Source of the DNA: Apoda limacodes
Taxonomy: Eukaryota; Arthropoda; Insecta; Lepidoptera; Limacodidae
Length of the DNA: 64,000 bases
Reading direction: 5' to 3'
Assembly (NCBI GenBank): GCA_946406115.1
Contig: OX291556.1
Span: forward strand, 12,244,501-12,308,500
A program made the position numbers and the translations under genes. Shown here one piece after another: positions 21,085-32,759 of the stretch (positions are counted from its first letter, which is position 1; each line of letters opens with the position of its first letter). The notes beneath the pieces were generated by a model, which was not told where the DNA came from, did no database searches, and saw nothing but the letters and a program-made list of their open reading frames with translations.

Positions 21085-22718
21085 TCGGGTTTCAGTAAGA
21101 ATGCAACTGCCAGAGCTAAATTCCAATTCATCGGCAAAATAGGTGGGCGACTTGCGAGCTGTCCTTCTGGGAGTCGTGCTTTCTGGTCGCTTGCCAAAGC
21201 TGCCAGTCGTCGTTACCACCACTGCGAAAGACCGATGGTGACTTGGCCCATAGTGCTAAAGAGAAAGCCGATCTAATGGGCAGTCTCTTTGCCTCGAACT
21301 CGAACATGAACGATGAAGGCGCTGTACCACCTACTATACCGTGGTGCGGTAAGACCATGCCGGAAATCTCCATAACGCAGCGGGAGGTCAGGCGGGCGTT
21401 GCTTTCTCTAGACGTTCATAAGTCGAGTGGGCCAGACGGTATACCAGCAGTGGTGCTTAAGCATCTAAGATACCTAGAAGTACACGATCTGGTCAGTGAC
21501 CGTCAATACGGCTTTCGCCACGGTAGCTCGACTGGTGACCTTCTAGTGTATCTCACACACCGATGGGCACTAGCCATTGAGAGTTAGGGGGAGGCATTGG
21601 CATGTAGCCTGGACATAGCGAAGGCGTTCAATCGGGTCTGGCACCGGGGTCTTCTATCGAAGTTGCCATCTTACGGAGTGCCCGAGGGTTTGTGCAAATG
21701 GGTGGCTAGCTTTTTGTCCGGCAGACGCATACGAACCGTAGTTGACGGTAGTTGCTCTGATAGCATGGACATTAAAGCTGGTGTCCCGCAAGGCTCTGTG
21801 CTATCTCCTACGCTGTTTCTACTGCATATCAATGACATGTTGGACATCAACAACATACATTGCTATGCAGATGACAGTACTGGAGACGCTTTTTACACGG
21901 GTCGTGCAAACATCCCTCGTTCCGTTGTGGAGGAAAACCGCGGAGAACTTGTGTCTCAAATCGAGACCACACTGTCCCAGGTTTCTGACTGAGGATGGGT
22001 AAACTTGGTCCGATTCAACCCTACAAAGACACAAGTGTGCGCGTTCACCGCTAAAAAAATTCCATTCACTGTAGTCCCACAATTCCAGAACACTCCCCTC
22101 TTCATCTCCAAGAGCATTGGGATCTTTGGTGTCGACATCTCCAGCGATGTTCAGTTCCAAGATCATTTACAAGATAAGGTGAAGCTGGCGTCCATAAAAC
22201 TTGGTGTACTCAACAGAGCGAAGCAGTACTTCACGTCGGGGCAAAGGTTGTTACTTTACAAGTCGCAAGTTCGGCCCCATATGGAGTACTGCTGCCATCT
22301 CTGGGCAGGTGCACCCCGATACCAGCTTGGTCCTTTTGACTCGGTTCAACGAAGGGCTGTGAGAATTGTCGACGATTCCAATCTCACTTGCGGTATCGAG
22401 CCCTTAAGTCTGAGGAGAGACTTTGCCTCACTGTGTGTGTTCTACCGCTTGTACAATGGGTTGTGTTCTGAGGAATTGTTCGAAATGATGCCCACGGCTA
22501 CTTTCTACCATCGCACCGCTCGCCATCGGCAGGGAATTCATTCTCACACTTTAGAACCTAAATGGTCGCGTACAGTGCGGTTTCAGGGAAACTTCCTCCC
22601 GCGAACGCTTGAGTTGTGGAATGAGCTCCAAGTCCCTGCCAAGGTTTTCTACAGTTTCTTAGAGCTTTATATAAAAAGAAATTGTACTAAAATCCATTCT
22701 TTGGCTTTGATTATCTAG
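21085..22718 (+). pseudogene. LINE reverse transcriptase and C-terminal region
   Basis: The linker tail (GSRAFWSLAKAAS) precedes a frameshift near 21240. One frame then runs 21243-22718 with two stops (TAG 21585-21587, TGA 21990-21992). RT motifs are HKSSGPDGIPAVVLK, then DRQYGFRHGSSTGDLLVY, SLDIAKAFNRVWHRGLLS, AGVPQGSVLSP and CYADDSTGD (the YADD catalytic centre). Between PAVVLK and DRQYGF only about 15 residues remain where this group normally has roughly 60-80, so the fingers block with the NYRPI-type motif is deleted in frame. The C-terminus (YKSQVRPHMEYCCHLWAG, YQLGPFDSVQRRAVRIVD) is typical of CR1/jockey ORF2 and matches the fragments at 6.9 and 24.3 kb. Confidence 0.75.
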
Positions 22719-22926
22719 AAATAAGGGGGTCACTGTTTTTGTTTAAATTCGTCCTGCATATTATAGGAAATAAAATTGATAGTGTTGATCTATTAGGTAA
22801 GTTATTAAAGTTATTTGCGCCTGAAGCTGTATCCCGAACAAGCCTATACGCACGCCAAACGCTGAAATCAACGCTTTTGATCTCAAGTTAAGTTAATTTT
22901 TCTGTGATAATAAGTTACTGTTCATG

Positions 22927-22965
22927 AACCGAAACACCTACGTTTTGTAAGTAGGTGTTTCGGTT
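22927..22965. repeat. Perfect 15 bp inverted repeat (hairpin)
   Basis: AACCGAAACACCTAC and its exact inverse GTAGGTGTTTCGGTT are separated by a 9 bp loop (GTTTTGTAA). No T-run follows, and the context is AT-rich and non-coding. Confidence 0.8.
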
Positions 22966-23077
22966 AGGCAACAGAGAAATAAACTCTAAGCCACGTATCC
23001 ACTCAAATACTTCGAGTAGTCTAAATTCTTTTGAGACACAGAAAAATAGATATTCTGTTTCCTTTACCCAACTCTCA

Positions 23078-23428
23078 TTATTTGTTCTTTTTGACATGAG
23101 TCTTGACGATTAAGGCATTTATTGGTAGGTATTTAGAATAAACATATTGTTTTCCAATAAACACTGCGTATCCATTGGTTTTGCATTGTATATTCAAGTC
23201 TCTTTCCTTCTTGGCTCTAAGCCAATCGTCAGATCCGTGACCGGAGGGTGCACATTTTAGTTCAGCCGCAGCGCCACACAAATCTGGAACATTTAATTTC
23301 AGGCATAAATAAATCAAAACCTTGTGTTTAAATGGGTAAAATTTGTGATTATTGGCCACCAGAAGTCCAGCCTGGAAAAACTCCTTTGGGAACTCTTGAT
23401 TATTGATTGATTGAGATAAAAGTTTTCC
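23078..23428 (-). CDS. Unrecognised ORF, possible exon
   Basis: A 117-codon open frame on the minus strand is bounded upstream by a stop at 23429-23431 and ends at a TAA (23078-23080). It has no ATG in its N-terminal part (a GTG lies at 23359), so if real it is an internal or terminal exon. TATCTCAATCAATCAATAAT followed by CAAG is a plausible acceptor. The composition is protein-like rather than low-complexity: HKVLIYLCLKLNVPDLCGAA, APSGHGSDDWLRAKKERDLN, NGYAVFIGKQYVYSKYLPIN. I do not recognise a family. It could be a host exon, a mobile-element piece or chance. Confidence 0.3.
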   Translation of the reverse strand, partial: GKLLSQSINNQEFPKEFFQAGLLVANNHKFYPFKHKVLIYLCLKLNVPDLCGAAAELKCAPSGHGSDDWLRAKKERDLNIQCKTNGYAVFIGKQYVYSKYLPINALIVKTHVKKNK

Positions 23429-23564
23429 TTATTCTTTTCATTACTTTTAGCAATTCTTGCGTAAAACGACAGGTTACTTCGTTGCTTCGTTCACTACGTG
23501 TCAGAAACGTACCTCTTTCCCCTTTTGTCTTGATTTAAAAATGACGATATTTGGAACCAAAAAT

Positions 23565-23945
23565 ACTAAATACTTGCTTTTGTCAGCGGCTCCACCCGCC
23601 CTAAATTTAGTAATCGGCGAGGAATTCTTACTGCAACTCCTTGATGATACTAAAGAAGTTTGTTTTAGCAAGCTATAGTTGCAGCTATACTTTGAATTGT
23701 CCGGGACATAGACTATGTCCTTCTCCGTAACTTCAACTATTTATGTGCAAAAGTCAGCTCAATTACATGCTCCGTTGCGCGGGATTGAGTCAAAAACGTT
23801 ATAGTTATTCCCGCAGGAACTTTCGAGTTTCCCGGGATAAAAAATAGCCTATGGCTATTCCAGGACAGAATCTATATGTGTGTATTAGTAGTATTATCCC
23901 AAGTATTATCCCGATCTGTCCAGTGGCTGAAGCGTGATTCAGTAA
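23565..23945 (+). repeat. Dispersed 'CTTTTGTCAGCGGCTCCACC' repeat
   Basis: CTTTTGTCAGCGGCTCCACC and CGCCCTAAATTTAGTAATCG open it. It continues with GACTATGTCCTTCTCCGTAA and GATCTGTCCAGTGGCTGAAG, the usual internal and distal blocks. It lies directly before a CR1 tail. Non-coding. Confidence 0.6.
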
Positions 23946-23982
23946 CAAAAATCCAAATATCCATTTGCATTTATAATTTATT

Positions 23983-24430
23983 TATACCACTAAGGTGGCA
24001 AACAAGCTAACGGTCTGCCTGATGGTAACCGGTCACCGTAGCCTATGGACGCTGGCAAAAACCGCGCGTTGCCGACCCTTTTAAAAATCTGATAACCTTT
24101 ATAATTTTTTCCGTTCTAAGGTGTGAGAATGCATTCCCTGCCGATGGCGACTAGTGCGATAGTAGAAAGTAGCCGTGGGCATCATTACGATCAATCCCTC
24201 AGAACTCGTCTAATTGTACAAGCAGTAGAACACACAGGGAGGGAAAGTCTCTCCTTAGAGTTAAGGACTCGATACGACCAGTGAGTTTTGGATCGTCGAC
24301 AATTCTCACAGCCCGTCATTGAACCGAGTCAAAAGACCCAAGCTGGTATCCGGGTGCACCCGCCCATAGATGGCAGCAGTACTGTATGCGGCCGAACTTG
24401 CGACTTGTGTGTAATAGCGAGGCCTGTCAT
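23983..24430 (-). mobile_element. CR1/jockey-group LINE fragment, minus strand
   Basis: It has the same architecture as 6576-7092. The 3' tail (ACCACTAAGGTGGCAAACAA, CACCGTAGCCTATGGACGCT, GCGCGTTGCCGACCC) is at 23983-24085. The decayed RT C-terminal coding is at 24110-24430, with AAAAGACCCAAGCTGGTATC antisense to the YQLGPFDS block and GACAATTCTCACAGCCCG antisense to the RRAVRIVD block. No intact frame remains. A shared ~25 bp gap between tail and coding in both copies suggests a subfamily. Confidence 0.65.
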
Positions 24431-26735
24431 TCGATGAATCTTACATTTAACTCAGTTTTCGCAACAGATCCTATAAAATAAAGTGACGTTAGCAAAAAAA
24501 AAACAACTTCACTTTTTACTACCTCCAAACGGCTAAACCTTTGTAGCATGAACTAAATTAGCTAAAAACACTATGTTATATGTCCCAAGTATAACTTACG
24601 GTTGTTAACAAAAATACGAAACTTGCCTCGACTACTAGGGAAACAAATAAATTGGAAAAGTATCCACATATCCTTCCTTGATTTAACTCTTTTCTTTCAC
24701 AGATAACAAAAAGAAATAGTAAATTGATTTTATCGCAAATTGTGAAGATTGGATTGTTGTTTTGGTTACTAGTAATCCTGGCCTTCGGGCATTTGTAGTA
24801 CTAACGTATTGAGTTCCTAATCAATATCATAGAAGTGTTACTAACTTAATTTATTTCATTCGTTTATGGGGTTTATTTATATTATTCAGTCTTTCTTTCA
24901 GTTATAAAAGAAACATAAAAACCAAACTCCTAATCAAATAAATAAACCTAAAATTAACTAAGTATAAAGTAACTTACAAATAAATATTATAAATGCTATG
25001 ATGACCTCCAGCTTAGCTTAGCTACGCTCTTGGCCTTCAAGCTTGGTCATCACTGCAGCCCTTGCCCAGGGATTAAATATCTAGGTCTGCAGTGTGCCAG
25101 TTTTCTATTAAATTTTGAGGTTCAAAAGCTATGCAGGATTCTAAATTTTGTTACAAATGATTTCAAATAAGATTAGAAGTTATTAAAAACTGTTTTTTAT
25201 GATTTCAGAAACCACAGATATAGATATTCGGATTGAGATCATGCCTACGAAATTTCCCAGTATTTGATCAGTAAATGTCCAAAACAAGTATGAAATTTGG
25301 TTGTATGAAACGCGGTGCGAGGCGCCGCGAATTGTATCCTCTTAAGCTATATATTCTTTGCAACGGTTTCAATATACCGCTCCGTAACTCCGGCCCGGCG
25401 GGGATCACATGGCTCTGTTACTGGTTTAGCGGATCACCAGAATGGCTGCACCGTAGGTACGTGAGCTAACGATAATGCGCGTGACAATGTATGGAGCGTA
25501 CATCTTTCGCCGCTCTGGCCAGCCGTATATACACTTGTTGACCAAAACTGAAATGAATATATTACGCACATACTGTAGGTACCAGAGTTGTGATTGTCCA
25601 ATTTTTTATTTCGTTTTTTACTAAGTAAAAATTAAAAAATCTATAATGGTAACACCAGTAAGTTACGAGACTCTTAGCGTTTTAACTATCAGAGTTTTGT
25701 GGCCTCTCGAAGGCCTCTGACTTCGCTTAACGACTACTATTATGTGGCAACAGCCGGGGCTTACAGATTAACGTGACCTCAAAGGCAGTCCTTTTAAGAG
25801 CTTTACGTACCTTTGGTCAGGATCCAAATTAACCAATATATCTTTGGTAAATACCTTTTTAGACTTTCGCGGTTGCAATCAATATATTTTTTATGTTTCT
25901 GGCTTACCACAATTACCTCGGGAACTCAACAAATCTAATCCAAGCCCGAAACATATATCTTTAGTAGTTACTCTTAAACTTTTACTTTGAAAATCATCAA
26001 ATCAAAAAAAGGAATTCTTGAATTCGCAACTGAAGCCACTGTAATTAATGTTTAAAGTATCGTGGTATATTTTTTATGACTGGCTTATATTTTTTTTGAT
26101 AATTCAGTGTAAGGTGCGTTCTATTGACATCATTGAAAGCTATGACATCGCATAGGCATTGAAATCAAATGTAAACAAACAATATAGCCGTTCACTATTT
26201 GACAGCGCATCCACAACAGAACGATCGAATGTGCGCATAGACAGCATTGAGCGCATTAGATGCGTATAATGCTTGTCAACAAAACGTCCCTATACTAAGT
26301 AGTACATCAATAAAATCTGCGTAACGAAAGAGATAAATAAAAAAAGGTACTCTCCATTCCAACTCCATATTCGTGTCGTAAAATAATTAAAATTAATTTA
26401 GGAAAAGCTCTTCTAACAAGATTAATAACACAATGCTGTAGTCAGGTATATCAAAAGATCTCATTATCTTAATTATTTTTGTTTGGAAGTGATGAACTGT
26501 TATTTATAGCTACTCTCGTAATTTTCTGTAGAATGCGAAAATATCACGCGAGTCTTTATTGAATTCTATTATTAGAAATAATAATTGAATACTTAGCTTT
26601 ATTTCTATGTAACGTTTTTGTTGTTTTAGTAAACATGAAATATGAGTAAATGCCGTGTATTATTTAAAGGATTTTTAACAGCAGACTTAAAAAAGTAAGA
26701 TCTTAATTTGTCAGTTTTTAATTTTATCCTAACTA
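24431..26735. other. No gene recognised; one GC-rich patch
   Basis: Mostly AT-rich. A GC-rich patch at 25305-25520 (CGCGGTGCGAGGCGCCGCGA, CTCCGGCCCGGCGGGGATCA) is partly covered by a 64-codon ORF at 25275-25469, but no motif or splice structure supports a gene. It may be a fragment of another repeat. Confidence 0.4.
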
Positions 26736-26737
26736 GG

Positions 26738-26985
26738 GGAGCGTCCAATGGACTTGATTTGTGGCACAAAAGTTGTTGGAGAGACAGAAAAGTATATTGA
26801 TTTTTTTTATCTAAATCCAGAGTTCCCACGGGAAAACATTTTCCTGCCTTTTACACTGCAGCATAACCATTTCTTCACATCAGAACGTCGTAATAGAGCA
26901 TCCAATGACTTGATTTTTTAGCACACAGTTAGACGGGCAGTTGATATAGGTAGTTCCCACGAGAATATTATTGGGAGGGTAATAT
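26738..26985 (+). repeat. Two-unit diverged tandem repeat
   Basis: GAGCGTCCAATGGACTTGAT with AGAGTTCCCACGGGAA is repeated about 155 bp later as GAGCATCCAATGACTTGATT with TAGTTCCCACGAGAA. The units are diverged; no coding sequence. Confidence 0.5.
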
Positions 26986-26999
26986 CGTGATACACTATT

Positions 27000-28838
27000 T
27001 TTTTACAACTGTTGTTAAGTTGACGTACAACTTAACAAAAACGTACGTTTTAATTAATTTGATTTGAAAATGAGAAGGTTTTTTATGTTAGTAGAAACCG
27101 TCATTTATAAACCGAGTTGGTTTTTTTTTAAGTACTGATGTTGGAATCCAGGAGGAAATAAGAAGAAATAAGTCCTTATAATAGGCATACACAATAACAT
27201 AGTGATTTCGGTATTGTTAGTTCAAATTAAGCATTTGCATTTAAGAAATATCATTCGGAGAAGTGGAACTGATGAAGAAGACTAGGTGGCCATTCAAACT
27301 TTTTATGGAGCGTTCACACGCTTGCATTCAAGGGGCACGAACACGAGCACAAGTGTGTGAACAGCTTGCTTGGCCCTTTTGCCAGGTGCGCGGCGCGCAT
27401 GTAAACACAGCATTAATGATACCTTTTACTCTCTGACCTACCTATACTCTACTTAAAAGTAAAAAATAACCCCTTGAAACAGACGTACTGACAGAACACT
27501 AAGCTAGATTCGTGTTGTCTTTGTTTCGAAGTCAAATGTCAAAAATTGGCAGTTAACACAAATACCAAAATTTTGCAGTAAAGAAAAATAAAATATTGTC
27601 TATTGACAACCGACTTTAAAGCGAAGAAAGCACGTACATTGATTAATGTTTTAGGGAATTATATTATATTCTTAGTAGAGTTTTGAAGTCGTTTTTTAGC
27701 AGAAGGATAGATATGTAAAGAGATACAACAAAAACATACTGTAAAAAACGTGCCAAATCTTGATTGATTTATCCATAAAAAGTAGTGAAATCTCATTAAC
27801 AGCCAAGCCTAGGAGGTGGATATAAGAAAATGAGTAATTTTTACTATAATCTGATCTATCGTTTACCTGTTAACTTTCATAATTTAGAATCTACTGCGCC
27901 TAATTATATGACCCTAAAACATTTTAATTTAAGACAAGGCAATTCGGTTTAACTTTTATGTTGTGAAAATTTAACCAAAATTACTCGTTTTCTTATATCC
28001 TTCTTCTAGTTGGCTGTTTATAAGATTTCATTACTCTTTGTCAATGACCTTCTAAGTATAAAGGTTTTTAATTGACAAATCACCGCATTCGAGACTTGGC
28101 ATTTTTTTGTTAGGATTTCTCTTCCTTTGGTGTTTAATTTAGTTCTTATTTCTTGAATGACTGTTTTAGGTGGGCAATATCTTTTTTTTTTCTATTTATC
28201 TGGTTCAATTTTTTGTACCTTGCTACAGATATTCGTATTGCCCACTTTTCTTCTAAGTTAGTTCTAATTTTCTTGGTGATTTCGAAATTTCAATTTTGTA
28301 AAGTTTTACAAAGGCGGGATTTTATAGCTCTTATAGGTTGACTGGGCTGTTAGGGTTCCAAATAAGGGTTATTCGAAAATAAATACTGATTTTGATAGTT
28401 TTCCCTGTATGTGAGTGTTGAAACCTAATTCTGTGTATTTTGCCTGTCTCTAGGTATTGGAGAAGTACTAGTTCCTTTTTGGTGATCATGAATCAGTCAA
28501 TCATTGTCGAATTTTCGTAACTTTTCATCCATATAACTTCTAAACGTATAAAGCTAAACTTGAAAATGTACGGTTTCTATGAGTCCTTTCAGTTTATAGT
28601 GGTACTTGACAGAAGCGTGAATATACGCCAAAATGCTTCAAGAAAAGAAGACAACGGCAGTTTGCCTTGCACTAGAGGAATAGGAGAGGAGATAGGACAC
28701 ATTCTTTTGCGATCTAGATTTTCTATAAAGTCAAAAGAATTTTAATTCAGTTGCTCAAAAATAACGTAATATAACGTAGATGTTTCGTGTGTGGGAAATT
28801 GACGTTTACGCACTCGTGCTTTTTACATTCATACACAA
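27000..28838. other. AT-rich spacer, no gene recognised
   Basis: Only short chance ORFs. A GC-richer stretch at 27310-27415 (GCCAGGTGCGCGGCGCGCAT) has no coding support. I see no splice-paired exons. Confidence 0.45.
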
Positions 28839-28839
28839 A

Positions 28840-28985
28840 TATTCTTCACACAAATGTTTTTCCTGTGTGAGTATCGAACCCTCGCCAGAAGTTGGTGGTT
28901 GGTGGTTCAGAAGGCAGGACCACTTCACTTCCAACAGAGCGACCGAGGCTGCCTCCATATACATACTGGTAAACATCTTCCAAGC
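28840..28985 (-). mobile_element. tRNA-headed SINE fragment, minus strand
   Basis: On the minus strand a B-box-like CGAGGGTTCGATACTC (28868-28884) lies about 55 bp downstream of an A-box-like region near 28935-28950. ACACAAATGTTTTTCCTGTG beside it resembles the body of the SINE at 33712-33950. The acceptor stem does not fold, so this is a tRNA-derived retroposon rather than a tRNA gene. Overlapping ORFs are accidental. Confidence 0.5.
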
Positions 28986-28989
28986 CATA

Positions 28990-30655
28990 ATTTTTACCCA
29001 AAACTCCAAATTTCAGAGCGCATGTCAAAAAATTGCAATATTTACAAATAAAAATTTAACTATACCAATATTCTATATTTTTCAGCTGTATTTCACTAAA
29101 GCAAAATGACGGCAGGTCGTTATTATCGTATAAGTCAACGAAAATAACCTTAAGAAAACAAGATGGCTACCCATACATTCGCAGGAAAATGTAAGAAACA
29201 GAATTCTTTAGACAAATTTTGAATTAACCAACACAACGCAATTGCCGTCACGCTTGAGAAATTCTTTTCACAGGTACACATCAAAATACGGTTCGCTGTT
29301 CCATTGTAAGAGGATTATCCACTACTGAGATCTGACCTGCCCATCTTGCTGACTTACCTTCAGGAAATATTATCATGACGCGTATAATTGGATTAGGAAA
29401 CCCTGCACATACGAGTGAGTGCAAGTAAGTAATGAAACATAAAATTATGAAATAAATATATGTTTGTATATGTCTATGTGCATGTGTATGTATGTAGGTA
29501 AACTGTATAAACAATTCACTTATTTCTGAATCAAATATCGGACACATTTTTCACACAGAGAAAAGGCCCAATGGCATTACGTTCACCATTTATAAAAAAC
29601 CTATTTACACGCTATTTGAATAGTAACTAGCAAGAAAACTTGGGCTGATTGGACACATAATATTCAGGCTCTATAGTTTTTATTTTTTAATGCAATGATT
29701 TAAAAAAATCGGTAAAGCATCAGTCGGATTTATCGGATCGGATAAACTAGACAAAAATCTTAATTAAGTTGTGCGAAATTTGTGAATAAGTTTTCCGTTT
29801 TAAAAGTTACTTTACTAATAAAATAATTAGTAACTTTACTAATAGTATAATATAAAACATTCACTACTTATAAGGTTCATATTCTCATGCACACATCAGT
29901 GTCACAAGTTGGTTATGCGAAGAATACATCGCTTTCATATTTATTCTATGTATGGTGTGTTGCTAGGCGATTGTTGTTTTTATAAAAATGTTGAAGAAAT
30001 AATGGAATTCAGATAATTCAAAATCATTTTTTTGCAGACTAAGTGTACATTTAAGGTTTTATGTTACGAGTAGGTAGGTACTTGCGAATTAGGACCCTTC
30101 CAGTTATTGCAATACTAGGCATACATTATTTATTACTTTACATACAATGGAGAAATCTTTTTCTTAAGTATAATTCTGTATTTAACTTCTTTTATAATAC
30201 GTTAAAAAAACTTAATCATAAAATAATTTATTTATATTTCAAATAATTAATTATTTATTTTATAATTTCTTAATTATTTAATTTAATTTATCATAATACA
30301 TGTTAATAAGTGTTAAGTTATAAATATTATGCGATTGAATTTAATTTAGGTTTAAATTTAATTTATCAATTCAATTTAATTTATTATTATATCTGTATTT
30401 TGTGTAACATTTTTATCATCTAACTATTTTTTTATTTATGAGTAAAATTTTATTACTGTATATGGGTCGAAGATAGATAATTGAAATTTAATTTAATAAT
30501 TTCATTTATTTGTGTTCAAGCATTCCTCAATAAAATGGAAATTAAAAACAATCTTTTTCTAAATATCTTTACTAACTATCTACAAGTGTTTTAATAAATA
30601 GTATAGCTTTGACCGCATGTAGTTTATCTCGAATAATGCGACAAGGCACACAGTT
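28990..30655. other. AT-rich spacer, no gene recognised
   Basis: Extremely AT-rich from about 30160 to 30590, with repeated TTTAATTTA-type strings. No ORF above 90 codons and no RNA gene that I can see. Confidence 0.5.
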
Positions 30656-30659
30656 CATT

Positions 30660-31000
30660 ACCATAACCGAGCTTAAAGGTTTTTTCATTCAGACAGATCC
30701 AGCGTTAAACTATTAATTCCTACAGTTTTTTATTCGGGTTCAAATCAGCAGATCGAGAAGGCCATTGAATAACGATGCTGGTTGAACCATGCTAAAGTAG
30801 CCTGGGCTGTATGTATCAGAGTATTATTCAGAACGTAATCAATTTGTGGGAAGTCCGCTGTAGGATACAAAACGCGCTCATCCAACCATGTAATGCATCC
30901 AAAATCATTGCGAGGTTACGATATAGGCTTTATCATACAGTGTACGAATATAACGCCACAAAGTCAATCTTCAAATTTGTTTTTTTTTTTTCGTCGGTAA
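30660..31000 (-). pseudogene. Tc1-like transposase relic (C-terminal part)
   Basis: The minus-strand translation has THTAQATLAWFNQHRYS, which fits the Tc1 block after the second catalytic Asp (DN..IHTA..T..WF). It then reads toward a decayed MAFSIC..FEP region that corresponds to WPSRSPDLNP. Upstream, GWMSAFCILQRTSHKLITF is alignable only loosely. Several stops and frameshifts are present and no ends are identifiable. It is not obviously the same subfamily as the 3.6-4.3 kb relic. Confidence 0.5.
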
Positions 31001-31004
31001 ATAA

Positions 31005-31990
31005 ATAAACATAGTCCTTGACCAATCGTCCAAGGACTTAAATCATACGAAGAAGCAAAATTAATAAAAATTAGTTATTTGCGCGGCAGTTAGTGTCCTA
31101 AATTTCTCCTAGGATCAATTATGTGCTCTTCATCGCCAAAATCCAAAATCTCACAAAGAATCCAGGTAAGTATATTAAATTCTCCTAATATGACACTTAC
31201 ACTCAGGCCGGTTCCATATAAAATATTTCTTCAACCCTTTGTTGCAGGATTAACTTTCCCTTTTTTTGAATAAAATTTTTTATCACTTTAACAAATGCAA
31301 CAGTCAAAAACTTCGTCAAATGCTTATGTGTCAAACTTTAAATTAAATTAAATCATCATCAAAAATTCATGTCAGAATTGATACTTCATAACTTTTAAAT
31401 GGTCAAAGGTACTTAAATGTGGCATTTTAAACCTTACTGCATACAATATGCTAAAGAAACCTAAAACCGAATTGAAAACCGATTAACATTTCAGATCCCG
31501 ACTGTACATAAAGATAAAGTTTTTTTATTCCACTTCAAGGAATACACCCTACAAGTTCAGTTATCAAGTTTTTCTTCGTACAAGTTTTATTATAGCAGAA
31601 CAATTTCAGTAAGGAAGAGTAATGATGCCATACATTACCCCCTGCAATGTCCTCTGGTATTCCTAACTCAAACGTAATGATCTGATCTCAGAAACACACA
31701 CACAAAGGGAGATAGTAGTAATAACTCCTACACAACTTTAGCAAAATAATATCTGCCAAAATATAAATCCTAGACAATCCTAGTCATCAAAAAGGAGTAG
31801 AAGCAAATAGGGACGGGATATTTCTTATTGTATCGTATTGATATTAAATGTGTTATAGTAATAAATCATCGATAAGTTTATTTTTACAGATACAATTATG
31901 TAACGTAATTGTAATTACTTTTGAGTGCTTAATTAAAAAACATTATTGCTTGTTGACATTTAGCTACAAGAGTTTTTGTTTTATTTTATC
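31005..31990. other. No gene recognised
   Basis: AT-rich, with no supported ORF. It may include decayed flanks of the neighbouring Tc1 relic, but I see no inverted termini. Confidence 0.4.
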
Positions 31991-31994
31991 GTGA

Positions 31995-32447
31995 AGTGCC
32001 TTTTTAGGGTTCCGTACCCGAAGGGTAATAAGCGGAACCCTATTACTAAGGCTCCGCTGTCCGTCCGTCCGTCTGTCACCAGGCTGTATCTCAGGAACCG
32101 TGATAGCTAGACCGTTAAAATTTTCACAGAAGATGTATTTCTGTTGCCGCTATAACAACAAATAATACAAAACAGAATAAAATAAATATTTAAGTTGACT
32201 CCCATACAACAAACGTGATTTTTATGCTCGATTTTGCTCGATATTGATAACGGCAACAGGTAGACGCTTAAAATATGCACAAAATATTTAGTTGTATAGT
32301 AACTTTAAAAATAAATAATTAAATTAAAATAAAACAAATATTTAAGGGGAGCTCCCATAAAACAAACGTGATTTTTTTGCCATTTTTATAGATAACGGTA
32401 CGGAACCCTTGGTGCCCGAGTCTGACTCGCAATTGGCCGATTTTTGT
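31995..32447 (+). repeat. Full-looking 'GGGTTCCGTACCC ... GGTACGGAACCC' repeat
   Basis: It begins TTTAGGGTTCCGTACCCGAA and ends GGTACGGAACCCTTGGTGCC, CGAGTCTGACTCGCAATTGG. Inside, the block AAATATTTAAG..CTCCCATA(C/A)AA(C/A)AAACGTGATTTTT occurs twice (about 32189 and 32340), separated by GATAACGGCAACAGGTAGAC. CCGTCCGTCCGTCTGTC is at 32063-32079. Partial relatives are at 37597 (inverted) and 41995. Non-coding; I believe this is a widespread lepidopteran repeat. Confidence 0.7.
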
Positions 32448-32534
32448 CTTTTATAAATGTACACAGTTTTTTTATACCATATTTTATTAAACCTTTAATT
32501 AATTTGAAATCAAAATATTTGCTTTTTCTGAAAG

Positions 32535-32759
32535 TTATCTAATATATATTATAAATAAATACATAAATAAATGTTGTTGGACTTTTAGACACAGCACCAT
32601 CGGGTCCTTAACTAAGTAAAGCTTGTATAATGGCAACCAGAAAACGGATACAAATTTATATTCATTTTTATGTGAATACATATTATGCACAGAAAACACA
32701 TGAAGTGATTGTGCTAATGGAGACAGGTAAGGAATTCCACAGGTTGATTGAAAATACAA
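32535..32759 (-). repeat. 3' end of the adjacent minus-strand LINE
   Basis: On the minus strand the coding block ending NLWNSLPVSIS is followed by a tail reading TATCCGTTTTCTGGTTGCCA, TTAAGGACCCGATGGTGCTG and CATTTATTTATG. The SINE at 33712 and the fragment at 9360 have closely related tails, so this segment is the candidate RT recognition tail. Confidence 0.55.

Larger units (their letters stand above)
19480..22740 (+). mobile_element. CR1/jockey-group non-LTR retrotransposon (LINE), broken
   Basis: The order is a GC-richer leader (about 19480-20016), an AP-type endonuclease (20017-20800), a linker, a reverse transcriptase (21243-22020) and a C-terminal domain to 22718, the ORF2 plan of this LINE group. 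GC content and codon use differ sharply from the AT-rich flanks. Frameshifts, stops and an RT deletion make it inactive. The 5' boundary is uncertain. It begins within about 200 bp of the long-TIR element. Its 3' end lacks the 'gccaccttagtgg' tail of the smaller CR1-type fragments, so it is 3'-truncated or another subfamily. No gag-like ORF1 is identifiable. Confidence 0.75.
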
